A stretch of DNA of 9,123 nucleotides, from positions 1 through 9,123 of the forward strand of contig JAGCCD010000188.1 in assembly GCA_017651785.1 (NCBI GenBank). The letters run 5' to 3'. Below the pieces are notes generated by a model. That model saw only the letters and a list, made by a program, of their open reading frames with translations, did no database searches and was not told where the DNA came from. The position numbers were made by a program, and so were the translations under genes. Positions within the stretch are counted from its first letter, which is position 1. Each line of letters begins with the position of its first letter. Source of the stretch: Bacteroidales bacterium. Its GTDB lineage: Bacteria; Bacteroidota; Bacteroidia; Bacteroidales; UBA932. Positions 1 to 6,928 of the stretch are shown here, one piece after another.

Positions 1-1796
1 ACTTTCTGTCCCCAGGATTCGAACATCCTGAGCGCCGCCTGCTTCTCCTCCTCCGTATGGAAGTTGGTAAGGATGGACAGGTCGAGGTTGTACGGAGTGG
101 GCTCGCCCAGATAGTCGTACCCCGTCCACACGAATTCGCCGGCGCACTCGGGCACGGAGTCCTCGTAGAACCACTCGTAATCGGGCTTTGACGCCCAGGC
201 GGGAGCATACAGGTCGTAGGAGCTGACCTGATACGGCGCGCCGTCTATCCAGCCTTCGCCCTTTACGTCGGACACGGGGAAGAGGTAATAACCGCGGGTG
301 GATATAGTAGATGCCGTCTCGGAGCCGTAGAAGGGCTTGCCGGGGTGAGAATCGCGGAATGCCTCATAGGCGTGGGGCTTGTAGTTGAAGCCGTACACAT
401 CAAGCGCATCGGCATACGGCTGGGTGGAGGCCCACTGGTTGTCGTTGCCGGCGGTTGTAGGGCGCGTGGGGTCTTCCCTGTGGCAGATGTCTGAGAGTTC
501 CTGAGCTATGTGCCATTTGTCTGGGATGCCCTGCTCGCCCACCTCGTTGCCTATGCTCCAGGCGATGACGCTGGGATGGTTGCAGTCGCGGCGTATCATT
601 GCCACGAGGTCTTTCTCTGCCCATTCATCGAACAGGGTGGCGTAGCCGTTCTCCTTCTTGGGGACGGTCCACGTGTCTGTGAGCTCGTCAAGAACAAGGA
701 AGCCCATCTTGTCGCAGAGGTCAAGCAGTTCGGGTGAGGGAGGATTGTGGCTGGTGCGTATGGCGTTGCAGCCCATCTCCTTGAGTTTCAGCAGCCTGCG
801 CACCCAGGCATCGGTGTTCCACACGGCGCCCAGGGCTCCTGCGTCGTGATGCAGGCACACGCCTTTGAGGAATGTACGCTCGCCGTTCAGGAAGAAGCCG
901 TCGGCGCGCCACTCGGCCGTTCGGACGCCAAATACGGCGTACTGGGTATCGCTGAACGCCGGATGGCTGTCGGTCTTCTCCCCTGTCAATTCCACCTTGG
1001 CCTGATAGAGTGACGGAGTCTCGGGGCTCCAGAGGTCGGGGGCAAAGATATCAAGTCCGCAGGTGACCGTGAGGCCATCGGTGAGGGTGATGAATTCATC
1101 CTTGGAGCTTATTACCCTGCCGTCCGGGAAACGGCTCAGGGATACGCGGAGGGTGCATTTTGTACTGTCGGGTATGCTGCCGGGGGCAAGGCGGAGGGTA
1201 GTGGACACGTACACGTCGGCCAGCGAACTGGAAACGTGTCTGGCATCTACCCGTACGCCGTGGTACGCTATGCCGGCCCTGGAGGTCTTGAGCAGGCGTA
1301 CGTTGCGATAGATTCCGCCGCCCGGATACCAGCGGGACGATTCCGGCTTGTTGTCCAGGTGTACGGCTATCTCGTTTGTGCCGGGATGCAGGGCGGGAGT
1401 GAGGTCTGCGCTCCATGAGGCGTAGCCGTATGGCCAGCCGCCCACTGGAGTGCCGTTTACGCTCACGGTGGCGTTGGACATTGCGCCGTCCACTTCAAGG
1501 AATACGCATCCTTCCAGGTCTTTCTCTGTGACTTCCAGCGACTTGGTGTACGATGCCCTGCCCCACCAGGGGAGCTTGCCGGTCTCTCCGGGATTCTCCT
1601 GGGCGAACTCCCCTTCTACTCCCCAGTCGTGCGGAAGGTTTACCGTGCGGGGAGTGCCGTCCTCCGGCGTGAAGAGCCAGGAGGCGTTGAAATCCTCTGC
1701 CCCGGGCTGAAGGGGGAACGGAGTATAATCGGCCGTGTTCTTTATGGTGCAGGAAAGGAGAAGCAGCGCGGCGGCTGCAAGGATGGTATTTCTCAT
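1..1796 (-). CDS. Glycoside hydrolase family 2 lipoprotein, beta-galactosidase-like (3' end cut by window)
   Basis: A frame open from the ATG at 1796 to the window edge gives 598 residues, lacking the C-terminus. It starts with a lipoprotein signal peptide (MRNTILAAAALLLLSC, lipidated Cys16). A sugar-binding jelly-roll follows (about 30-170, containing RWYPGGGIYRNV), then an Ig-like domain (about 175-285) and a TIM barrel from about 290 (FLKGVCLHHD, NAIRTSHNPP). The acid/base glutamate is E418 in SIGNE and the nucleophile E493 in FYGSE. Their 75-residue spacing is close to that of LacZ (E461 and E537). Family 2 enzymes cleave terminal beta-galactosides, glucuronides or mannosides by a retaining mechanism; exact substrate is not determined here. 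The GEPTPYN segment near the cut is typical of Bacteroidetes family 2 enzymes, which usually run 800 residues or more, so perhaps 200 or more are missing. It has its own promoter behind the purine-permease terminators and probably acts in the periplasm or at the outer membrane. Confidence 0.93.
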   Translation of the reverse strand, partial: MRNTILAAAALLLLSCTIKNTADYTPFPLQPGAEDFNASWLFTPEDGTPRTVNLPHDWGVEGEFAQENPGETGKLPWWGRASYTKSLEVTEKDLEGCVFLEVDGAMSNATVSVNGTPVGGWPYGYASWSADLTPALHPGTNEIAVHLDNKPESSRWYPGGGIYRNVRLLKTSRAGIAYHGVRVDARHVSSSLADVYVSTTLRLAPGSIPDSTKCTLRVSLSRFPDGRVISSKDEFITLTDGLTVTCGLDIFAPDLWSPETPSLYQAKVELTGEKTDSHPAFSDTQYAVFGVRTAEWRADGFFLNGERTFLKGVCLHHDAGALGAVWNTDAWVRRLLKLKEMGCNAIRTSHNPPSPELLDLCDKMGFLVLDELTDTWTVPKKENGYATLFDEWAEKDLVAMIRRDCNHPSVIAWSIGNEVGEQGIPDKWHIAQELSDICHREDPTRPTTAGNDNQWASTQPYADALDVYGFNYKPHAYEAFRDSHPGKPFYGSETASTISTRGYYLFPVSDVKGEGWIDGAPYQVSSYDLYAPAWASKPDYEWFYEDSVPECAGEFVWTGYDYLGEPTPYNLDLSILTNFHTEEEKQAALRMFESWGQK

Positions 1797-1815
1797 GTGG
1801 TCGGTTTCTTTAACG

Positions 1816-1823
1816 CAAAAATA
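1816..1823 (-). promoter_or_regulatory. Candidate -7 promoter element for the GH2 gene
   Basis: Read on the minus strand the bases are TATTTTTG, matching the Bacteroidetes -7 consensus TAnnTTTG. The G lies 19 nt before the ATG at 1796, which would give a leader of roughly 13 nt. No clean TTTG is seen 19-21 nt upstream; that place is occupied by the T-run of the preceding terminator. The position between a terminator and a start codon makes a promoter likely, but the -33 half is weak. Confidence 0.5.
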
Positions 1824-1837
1824 GCAAATTATCCCGT

Positions 1838-1877
1838 AAAAAAAGGCGCAGGCGGCCCAATGGACGGACCGCCTGCG
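1838..1877 (-). terminator. Rho-independent terminator (distal of a tandem pair) after the purine permease
   Basis: On the minus strand a perfect 9-bp GC-rich stem, CGCAGGCGG with CCGCCTGCG (arms 1869-1877 and 1847-1855), encloses a 13-nt loop. It is followed after two C residues by seven T residues (1844-1838). The plus strand has no T-run after the stem, so termination is directed at minus-strand transcripts from the nucleobase-transport unit. Confidence 0.85.
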
Positions 1878-1878
1878 T

Positions 1879-1901
1879 AAAAATGGACCGGAAAACCGGT
1901 C
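1879..1901 (-). terminator. Proximal hairpin of a tandem terminator, overlapping the permease stop codon
   Basis: On the minus strand GACCGG-TTTT-CCGGTC forms a 6-bp stem with a 4-nt loop (1901-1886). After CA it is followed by five T residues (1883-1879). The stem begins inside the TGA stop codon of the permease (1902-1900), so a terminating ribosome could interfere with folding. It is shorter than the next hairpin and probably the weaker of the two. Confidence 0.55.
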
Positions 1902-3219
1902 AGATGAATATATACTTGCAGATAAACAGCGCCGCGAGTATCCACATTGTAACGGAAATCTTCTTGAACTTGCCGGAGCATGCGTTCAGGAGGACGTAGG
2001 AGATTACGCCGAGGAGGATACCGTCGGAGATGGAGTAAGCAACGGGCATAAGGAGCACGGTGATGAATGCGGGGATGCTCTCCGTGAAGTCTTCCCAGTC
2101 GATCTTCACGATAGGGGTCATCATCATCACACCGACCACAACAAGTGCGGGAGCGGTTGCAGCGCCGGGGATGGCGAGGAACAGGGGGCTGAAGAGGAGG
2201 GCCAGCACGAAGCACATTGCGGTGGTGAAAGCGGTGAGACCGCTGCGGCCGCCGGCGCCTACGCCGGATGCGCTCTCTACATAGGTGGTGGTGGTGGAAG
2301 TGCCGAAGCAGGCGCCGCACACGGTGGCGATGGAGTCGGCAAGGAACATCTTGTCGATGTCTTTCACGTTGCCCTTCTCGTCAACCATTCCGGCCTTCTG
2401 GGATACGCCGATGACGGTTCCCATGGTGTCGAACATATCGATGAACAGGAAGGTGAACACCACTGCGAGCATATCCCAGCTCAGGATGCTGCCCCACTCG
2501 AACTTGAAGAAGATGGGACCGATGCTCTGGGGAGCGGAAACGATGCCGGAGAAGTGGGTGATGGCAGCTCCGGTGGTGGGATCCTTGATGAGAAGGCCGA
2601 TGAGGGTGGTGGCGAGGATACCGAGAAGGATGCCTCCCTTGACCTTGAGGATCACGAGGGCTCCGGTGATTACCAGGCCGATGATGGCGAGGAGAGCGGT
2701 GCCCTGGGTGAGTTTGCCAAGTCCCACGAGAGTGGCGGAGTTGTCTACGATGATGCCTGCGCCCTGAAGGCCGATGAACGCGATGAACAGGCCTATACCG
2801 GCGCCTATGGCGTGCTTGAGGCTGAGCGGGATGGCGTTCAGGATGAGGGAGCGTATCTTGGTGAGCGTAAGGATGATGAACAGCAGACCCTCAAGGAACA
2901 CTGCGGTGAGGGCGAACTGCCAGCTGTGACCCATGCCCAGGCAGACGGTGAATACGAAGAAGGCGTTGAGGCCCATACCGGGGGCGAGGGCGAAAGGCTT
3001 CTTGGCAAAGAGAGCCATCACCAGCGTACCTACGATTGCGGCCAGCGCGGTTGCGGTGAAGACCGCTCCGCCGGGCATGTCGAGGGCGCTGAAGATGCTG
3101 GGGTTGACGGCCAGGATATAGGCCATCGTGAGGAAAGTGGTGATACCGGCTACGATCTCCGTACGCACGGTGCTCTTCTGGGCGTCATACCCAAAAGCCT
3201 TAGCAAGGAAATTTGCCAT
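1900..3219 (-). CDS. AzgA-type purine (adenine/guanine/hypoxanthine) permease, NCS2/AzgA family
   Basis: This 439-residue polytopic inner-membrane protein belongs to the AzgA branch (COG2252) of the NCS2 nucleobase transporters, which import purine bases with protons. Family landmarks are visible: FLTMAYILAVNP (29-40), LAPGMGLNAFF (78-88), FIDMFDTMGTVIGV (259-272) and TTTTYVESASGVGAGGRSGLTA (309-330, with the conserved E315). Length and ends fit a complete gene. The ATG at 3219 lies 17 nt after the stop of the DUF5020-like gene and is preceded by AGGAGA at good spacing, so it is translated as the last gene of the uracil permease - outer-membrane barrel - purine permease unit. Tandem terminators follow directly. 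The choice between adenine, guanine and hypoxanthine cannot be made from sequence alone. It is only distantly related to the UraA-type permease upstream. Confidence 0.93.
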   Translation of the reverse strand: MANFLAKAFGYDAQKSTVRTEIVAGITTFLTMAYILAVNPSIFSALDMPGGAVFTATALAAIVGTLVMALFAKKPFALAPGMGLNAFFVFTVCLGMGHSWQFALTAVFLEGLLFIILTLTKIRSLILNAIPLSLKHAIGAGIGLFIAFIGLQGAGIIVDNSATLVGLGKLTQGTALLAIIGLVITGALVILKVKGGILLGILATTLIGLLIKDPTTGAAITHFSGIVSAPQSIGPIFFKFEWGSILSWDMLAVVFTFLFIDMFDTMGTVIGVSQKAGMVDEKGNVKDIDKMFLADSIATVCGACFGTSTTTTYVESASGVGAGGRSGLTAFTTAMCFVLALLFSPLFLAIPGAATAPALVVVGVMMMTPIVKIDWEDFTESIPAFITVLLMPVAYSISDGILLGVISYVLLNACSGKFKKISVTMWILAALFICKYIFI

Positions 3220-3227
3220 CGTATGTC

Positions 3228-3233
3228 TCTCCT
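3228..3233 (-). promoter_or_regulatory. Shine-Dalgarno-like site for the purine permease
   Basis: The minus strand reads AGGAGA, ending 8 nt before the ATG at 3219 and lying within the 17-nt gap after the DUF5020-like gene. The other starts in this window lack such a motif, as is usual in Bacteroidota, so this one stands out. It supports the chosen start and suggests independent re-initiation. Confidence 0.55.
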
Positions 3234-3236
3234 ATG

Positions 3237-3977
3237 CTAGAATACCCACTTGGTACCGATGCAGGGACGGGCGTAGAAGCCGTGATAGCCTGCAAAGTTG
3301 ATGCTGAGCTCAACCTCGCCGCCTATGCTGAGGTTGGGAACGCCGAAGTGCTGGCCCACGGCATACCAGAGCTGAGGCTCGGAAATGAATACGAACTTGT
3401 CCTGGATGAAGTTGAGGGGGTTGAGTTCTTCTGCGAAGTTAACCACATTTTCGCCCCAGATATCGGCAAAGCCGCTGAAACGGAGACCCTTCACGCCAAA
3501 GAGGTCCTGCATGCCCCACACGAAGGTGAACTGCACGGGGATGTCGCTGGTGGCTCCTGCACTGAAGGTCTTGTAGAGCACCTTGAAGTTGAAGGTGTTG
3601 CTGAAGTTGGCGTTGTGAAGGAAGTAGTCGAGACCGAACAGGAAGTTCTGGTTCACTCCAACCAGACCGTTGTACTCTGCCTGCAGGCTCAGGGGCGCCA
3701 GACCGGTGTTCTGCCAGAAGTTGAAGCAACGGGCGATCTCCATGTAGCTTCCGCTGGGTGCCTGGTTTACACCGTCCTTGTCCTTCTTATTGTAGTCGTA
3801 GTCGATGAAGAAGAAGGTGTTTCCCCAGTTGTCGTTGTAGAAACCCTCGAGGGTGGTGGTGAAGTGATTGCGGCCGTGGCCGAAGTCATAGAAGGTTTGG
3901 AGGTTGGTCTGGGCTTTCGCTCCTTGAGCAAATGCCAGCACTGCGATAGCAGCGGCGAAAATGGTTTTTTTAAGCAT
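3237..3977 (-). CDS. DUF5020/Tsx-like outer-membrane beta-barrel, putative nucleoside or nucleobase channel
   Basis: This 246-residue protein has a clear signal peptide (MLKKTIFAAAIAVLAFAQGAKA, cleavage before Q23). Alternating aromatic/polar strands follow, and it ends in Phe (GTKWVF), the usual C-terminal signature for barrel insertion by the BAM complex. From memory of the family I place it with the Bacteroidetes DUF5020 proteins, which resemble E. coli Tsx, the outer-membrane nucleoside channel. The LEGFYNDNWGNTFFFIDY segment (43-60) and YMEIARCFNF (78-87) resemble the Tsx stretches around LEYEAFAKKDW and FMEIEPRFSI. It sits between two inner-membrane nucleobase permeases, 30 nt after the uracil permease and 17 nt before the purine permease. 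I infer that it carries nucleosides or bases across the outer membrane to both. The fold assignment is fairly firm; the substrate is inferred from context and remote similarity. Confidence 0.82.
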   Translation of the reverse strand: MLKKTIFAAAIAVLAFAQGAKAQTNLQTFYDFGHGRNHFTTTLEGFYNDNWGNTFFFIDYDYNKKDKDGVNQAPSGSYMEIARCFNFWQNTGLAPLSLQAEYNGLVGVNQNFLFGLDYFLHNANFSNTFNFKVLYKTFSAGATSDIPVQFTFVWGMQDLFGVKGLRFSGFADIWGENVVNFAEELNPLNFIQDKFVFISEPQLWYAVGQHFGVPNLSIGGEVELSINFAGYHGFYARPCIGTKWVF

Positions 3978-4007
3978 AAAACGTAGTTTATGATTTATTA
4001 TATGGGT

Positions 4008-5360
4008 TTACTTGCGAAGAGAGGGGTTGATCTCGAAATCTACGGCTTTGTCTCCTTTTGGGTTGGCTCCGAATTCGTAGTCCTTCCCCGGAAGAAAGGC
4101 ATTGAGGAGGACGCCCACTATGGCGGCGACGGCGAGGCCGCTGAGGCTGGTGAAGCCCAGGGAGATGCTGTCGTTGGCTCCGTACTTGATACCGATTGCA
4201 AGCACGAGGATGAGGGCGGCGATGATGACGTTGCGGCTCTTGGTGAAGTCTACCTGATTCTCTACCACGTTGCGAACACCGACGGCGGAAATCATACCGT
4301 AGAGAACCAGGGAGACGCCTCCGATGGTTGCCGGGGGCATGCAGCCTATCAGGGCGGCCACCTTGGGGCAGAAGCTCAGAACGATGGCGAATACGGCGGC
4401 GATGCGGATGACCCTGGGATCGAACACCTTGGTGAGGTTGAGCACGCCGGTATTCTCTCCGTATGTGGTGTTGGCGGGAGCGCCGAACAGGGATGCGAGC
4501 ATTGTGGCGAGGCCGTCGCCCATGAGGGTACGGTGCAGGCCGGGGTTCTCAAGATAGTTGATGCCGGTGGTGGAGGAGATGGCGCACATATCGCCGATAT
4601 GCTCCATCATTGTAGCGAGCGAGATGGGTACGATGGCGATGATTGCCGATACCAGCAAGCCCCAGTTGGGATTGGCGAACACGTGGAAGGCGGTGTTGTT
4701 CCACTGGAACGGTACGCCTACCCAGGCCGCTTCCTTAACTGCCGAGAAGTCGCACAGGCCAAAGCAGGCGGCTACGACATAAGAACCGATGACACCCAGC
4801 AGGATGGGGATGATCTTGATCATGCCCTTGCCCCAGATGTTGCAGACGATGATGATGGCGATTGCAAGAAGGGCGATCCACCAGTTCTGGTTGCAGTTGT
4901 TGATGGCCGAGCCGCTGAGCGTAAGTCCGATTGCGATGATGATGGGACCGGTGACCACCGGCGGGAAGAAACGCATCACCTTCTTTGCTCCGAACGCCGC
5001 GAAGAGTCCTGCCAGCACAAAATAAATTATGCCTGCCGAGAAGACTCCGATGCAGGCATAAGGCAGTGATTCCGAGGCGGAAAGTCCTTGCTGGGCTCCG
5101 AGCTGCACCACGGCAGCGTATCCGCCCAGGAATGCGAAGGACGAGCCCAGGAACGCCGGGACCTTCATCTTGGTGAGGAAGTGGAAAATGAGCGTGCCGA
5201 GTCCTGCAAAGAGCAGGGTGGCGGTCATGGAGAGACCCGTAATGACGGGGACCAGGACTGTGGCTCCGAACATGGCGAACATGTGCTGGAGACCGAGGGT
5301 GAGCATCCTGCCCTTACCGAGGGTACGGGCATCGTAGATGGCTTGCTGATTTTGTGTCAT
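4008..5360 (-). CDS. uraA: UraA-type uracil:proton symporter (uracil/xanthine permease, NCS2 family)
   Basis: This 450-residue inner-membrane protein closely resembles E. coli UraA, a 14-helix NCS2 carrier that imports uracil with a proton. It has GSSFAFLGG (72-80), MMEHIGD (251-257) and GLHRTLMGDGLATMLASLFGAPANTTYGENTGV (274-306). The two uracil-binding glutamates of UraA (E241 and E290) correspond to E253 and E302, with the same 49-residue spacing. The open frame extends to an ATG at 5417, but that codon lies inside the -7 promoter element. I therefore choose the ATG at 5360 (MTQNQQAIYD), where family similarity begins. It is the first gene of a unit continuing with the outer-membrane barrel and the purine permease. 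A related substrate such as xanthine is possible, but the resemblance to UraA favours uracil. Confidence 0.93.
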   Translation of the reverse strand: MTQNQQAIYDARTLGKGRMLTLGLQHMFAMFGATVLVPVITGLSMTATLLFAGLGTLIFHFLTKMKVPAFLGSSFAFLGGYAAVVQLGAQQGLSASESLPYACIGVFSAGIIYFVLAGLFAAFGAKKVMRFFPPVVTGPIIIAIGLTLSGSAINNCNQNWWIALLAIAIIIVCNIWGKGMIKIIPILLGVIGSYVVAACFGLCDFSAVKEAAWVGVPFQWNNTAFHVFANPNWGLLVSAIIAIVPISLATMMEHIGDMCAISSTTGINYLENPGLHRTLMGDGLATMLASLFGAPANTTYGENTGVLNLTKVFDPRVIRIAAVFAIVLSFCPKVAALIGCMPPATIGGVSLVLYGMISAVGVRNVVENQVDFTKSRNVIIAALILVLAIGIKYGANDSISLGFTSLSGLAVAAIVGVLLNAFLPGKDYEFGANPKGDKAVDFEINPSLRK

Positions 5361-5414
5361 AATATCTATAGGTTTACCGAAATAATCTGACCGGCTCGGC
5401 CTTATATGACCGGG

Positions 5415-5445
5415 CAAAGATACTCAAAAAAACCATTGACACAAA
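5415..5445 (-). promoter_or_regulatory. Bacteroides-type promoter of the nucleobase-transport unit
   Basis: On the minus strand TTTG (5445-5442) is followed by 19 nt and then TATCTTTG (5422-5415). This matches the Bacteroides -33 (TTTG) and -7 (TAnnTTTG) consensus in sequence, with plausible spacing. Transcription would begin near 5408, giving a leader of about 45-50 nt before the ATG at 5360. That is too short for a known purine or pyrimidine riboswitch, and I see no such fold. It lies just beyond the sugar-transporter stop, separating the two units. Confidence 0.75.
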
Positions 5446-5476
5446 AAAGCCGGAAAAAACTTTTTAAAGATTTTTT
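5443..5476 (-). terminator. Weak AT-rich terminator-like hairpin after the sugar transporter
   Basis: On the minus strand AAAAAA (5476-5471) can pair with TTTTTT (5459-5454), and the inner CTT/AAG extends the stem across one bulged base. CCGGC and a second run of six T residues (5448-5443) follow. The stem is almost all A-U and begins within the stop codon, so it would be unstable. The T-run is shared with the -33 element of the next promoter. Partial read-through into the nucleobase unit is quite possible. Confidence 0.35.
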
Positions 5477-6923
5477 AACCACCCTTCTTGTGGCGGCGCC
5501 AGAGGGCGGTCATATCCTCGAGCGTCTTGCCCTTGGTCTCCGGCACCAGGCGCCATACGAAGACTGCGGCGATTATGCAGATTACGCCGTACAGCGCGTA
5601 TGCGAAGAAGTGGCCGAAGGAATCTCCCATAGCGCCCAGCTTCATATTGTACATAGGCACGAAGGTACTGGAAACTATGAAGTTGAAGATCCACTGGAAG
5701 GCTACGGCGACAGCGGTTGCCCGGCTGCGGATGGTATTGGGGAATATCTCCGAGATGTATACCCAGCATATGGGGCCCCAGCTGAACATGAAGCAGGCGC
5801 TGTACAGCATAATGCTGATGACGGGCACTACCGCGGGAAGAGTGGTTACGTTGCTCAGGGCCACACCCAGAGCGCCGACGGCCATTCCAAGCGAGCCGGT
5901 GATGAGCAGGGGCTTGCGTCCCAGCTTTTCTACGGTAAATACGGCGACCAGCGTGAAGGATATGTTGATGACGCCCATAATGACGGTGAACAGCATATTG
6001 TTGCTTACACCCATTGACTCGAAGATTCGAGGAGCGAAATACAGCACGGCGTTTATGCCGATGATTTGCTGGAAAACGCTCAGCATGCAGCCGATGAACA
6101 CCACCAGGAAGCCGTAGGCGAAGAGTTTCTCCGTCTTTTCTACCGCCGTGGCCTTGATTTCTGCAAGGATCTCCCGCGCACGGGCTTCTCCGTTCACGTT
6201 GGAAAGGACCGTGAGGGCTTTATGGTCGTGACCGCTGAGCACGAGGTAGCGCGGCGTTTCCGGTACAAGAAGTATGAGCAGGGCGAAAAGGCCGGCCGGG
6301 AAGGCCTCGGACACGAACATGTTCCTCCAGCCAACGGTATTGGTCCATTCTACTATGTTGGGATCGTTGGCGTGGCTGCTTATTATGAGGAAGTTTACGA
6401 AGTATACCACCAGCTGGCCGAAGATTATGGCGAACTGGTTCCAGGAAACAAGCCGTCCGCGCCTGTTTGCGGGCGCAATTTCGGCGATATACATAGGACA
6501 CAGGGCCGAGGCAAGGCCGACGCCTATACCGCCCAGAATGCGGTAGCAAATGAACGCTACAAGCAGGCCGCGCGAGGCAACTCCCTTGGGAAAGAAAAGG
6601 AACTCGGGATACCAGGAGCCCAAAGCGCTCAGGAAAAAGAGTATGCCGGCTATGAACAGGGAGCGCTTGCGCCCGAGCCTTGCGGCCAGTGCGCCGCTCA
6701 GGAACGCACCTATTATGCAGCCTATCAGCGCGCTGGAGGTGGTGAAGCCGTGCCAGCCGTCTGTGTAGGTAAAGTCTGCCGCACCGCGGAAGAACTCCTG
6801 CAGTCCCTTCTCCGCTCCTGAAATTACAGCCGTATCGTATCCAAAAAGCAATCCGCCTATTACGGCTACCAGCACTATGCGTATCAAATACAGATAGCTG
6901 CCCTTTTGCCTGAATTCACTCAT
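5475..6923 (-). CDS. XylE-type sugar:proton symporter (MFS sugar porter family)
   Basis: This 482-residue protein closely resembles E. coli XylE, the D-xylose:H+ symporter, throughout. The proton-coupling Asp of XylE (D27) corresponds to D30 in FGYDTAVISG, and its partner R133 to R128 in YRILGGIGVGLAS. The sugar-binding set is also present: the glutamines of WNQFAIIFGQ (161-170), Q285/Q286 and N291 in FQQIIGIN, W387 in SWGPICW, and Q410/W411. Sugar-porter signatures PETPR (221-225) and PETKGKTLE (461-469) frame the two six-helix halves. The ATG at 6923 lies 5 nt after the stop of the OmpA-domain gene, so the two are probably cotranscribed. Sugar-contact conservation favours xylose, but glucose, galactose or arabinose relatives keep much the same set. 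No xylose isomerase or xylulokinase is in the window, so I leave the symbol empty. Confidence 0.92.
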   Translation of the reverse strand: MSEFRQKGSYLYLIRIVLVAVIGGLLFGYDTAVISGAEKGLQEFFRGAADFTYTDGWHGFTTSSALIGCIIGAFLSGALAARLGRKRSLFIAGILFFLSALGSWYPEFLFFPKGVASRGLLVAFICYRILGGIGVGLASALCPMYIAEIAPANRRGRLVSWNQFAIIFGQLVVYFVNFLIISSHANDPNIVEWTNTVGWRNMFVSEAFPAGLFALLILLVPETPRYLVLSGHDHKALTVLSNVNGEARAREILAEIKATAVEKTEKLFAYGFLVVFIGCMLSVFQQIIGINAVLYFAPRIFESMGVSNNMLFTVIMGVINISFTLVAVFTVEKLGRKPLLITGSLGMAVGALGVALSNVTTLPAVVPVISIMLYSACFMFSWGPICWVYISEIFPNTIRSRATAVAVAFQWIFNFIVSSTFVPMYNMKLGAMGDSFGHFFAYALYGVICIIAAVFVWRLVPETKGKTLEDMTALWRRHKKGG

Positions 6924-6928
6924 AAGCT

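Noticed and set aside
1..1796. A polysaccharide utilisation locus around the GH2 gene
   Set aside because: No SusC, SusD, sigma/anti-sigma pair or hybrid two-component regulator is in the window, and the neighbours upstream are nucleobase carriers. It could only be judged with sequence beyond position 1.
2554..3240. A 228-codon plus-strand frame opposite the purine permease
   Set aside because: A Gly/Glu/Asp-rich shadow of a membrane-protein gene with no start signal or family resemblance.
3213..3986. A 257-codon open frame on the plus strand opposite the DUF5020-like gene
   Set aside because: It mirrors the real gene almost end to end, is dominated by Glu and Val with no domain, and the minus-strand frame has a signal peptide and barrel features.
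3990..5069. A 359-codon open frame on the plus strand
   Set aside because: It lies wholly antisense to the well-supported uracil permease. Its product is an acidic, Gly/Asp-rich sequence with no recognisable domain, as expected from the reverse of a hydrophobic membrane-protein gene.
5361..5414. Possible purine or pyrimidine riboswitch or attenuator in front of the uracil permease
   Set aside because: The leader is only about 45-50 nt, with no three-way junction and no hairpin plus T-run before the start codon.
5361..5417. N-terminal extension of the uracil permease starting at the ATG at 5417
   Set aside because: The ATG at 5417 lies inside the -7 element and upstream of the expected transcription start. 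The extra 19 residues resemble nothing in the family.
6066..6821. A 251-codon plus-strand frame opposite the sugar symporter
   Set aside because: The opposite strand encodes a protein with the complete XylE residue set; this frame shows no domain and has no promoter-like sequence in front.
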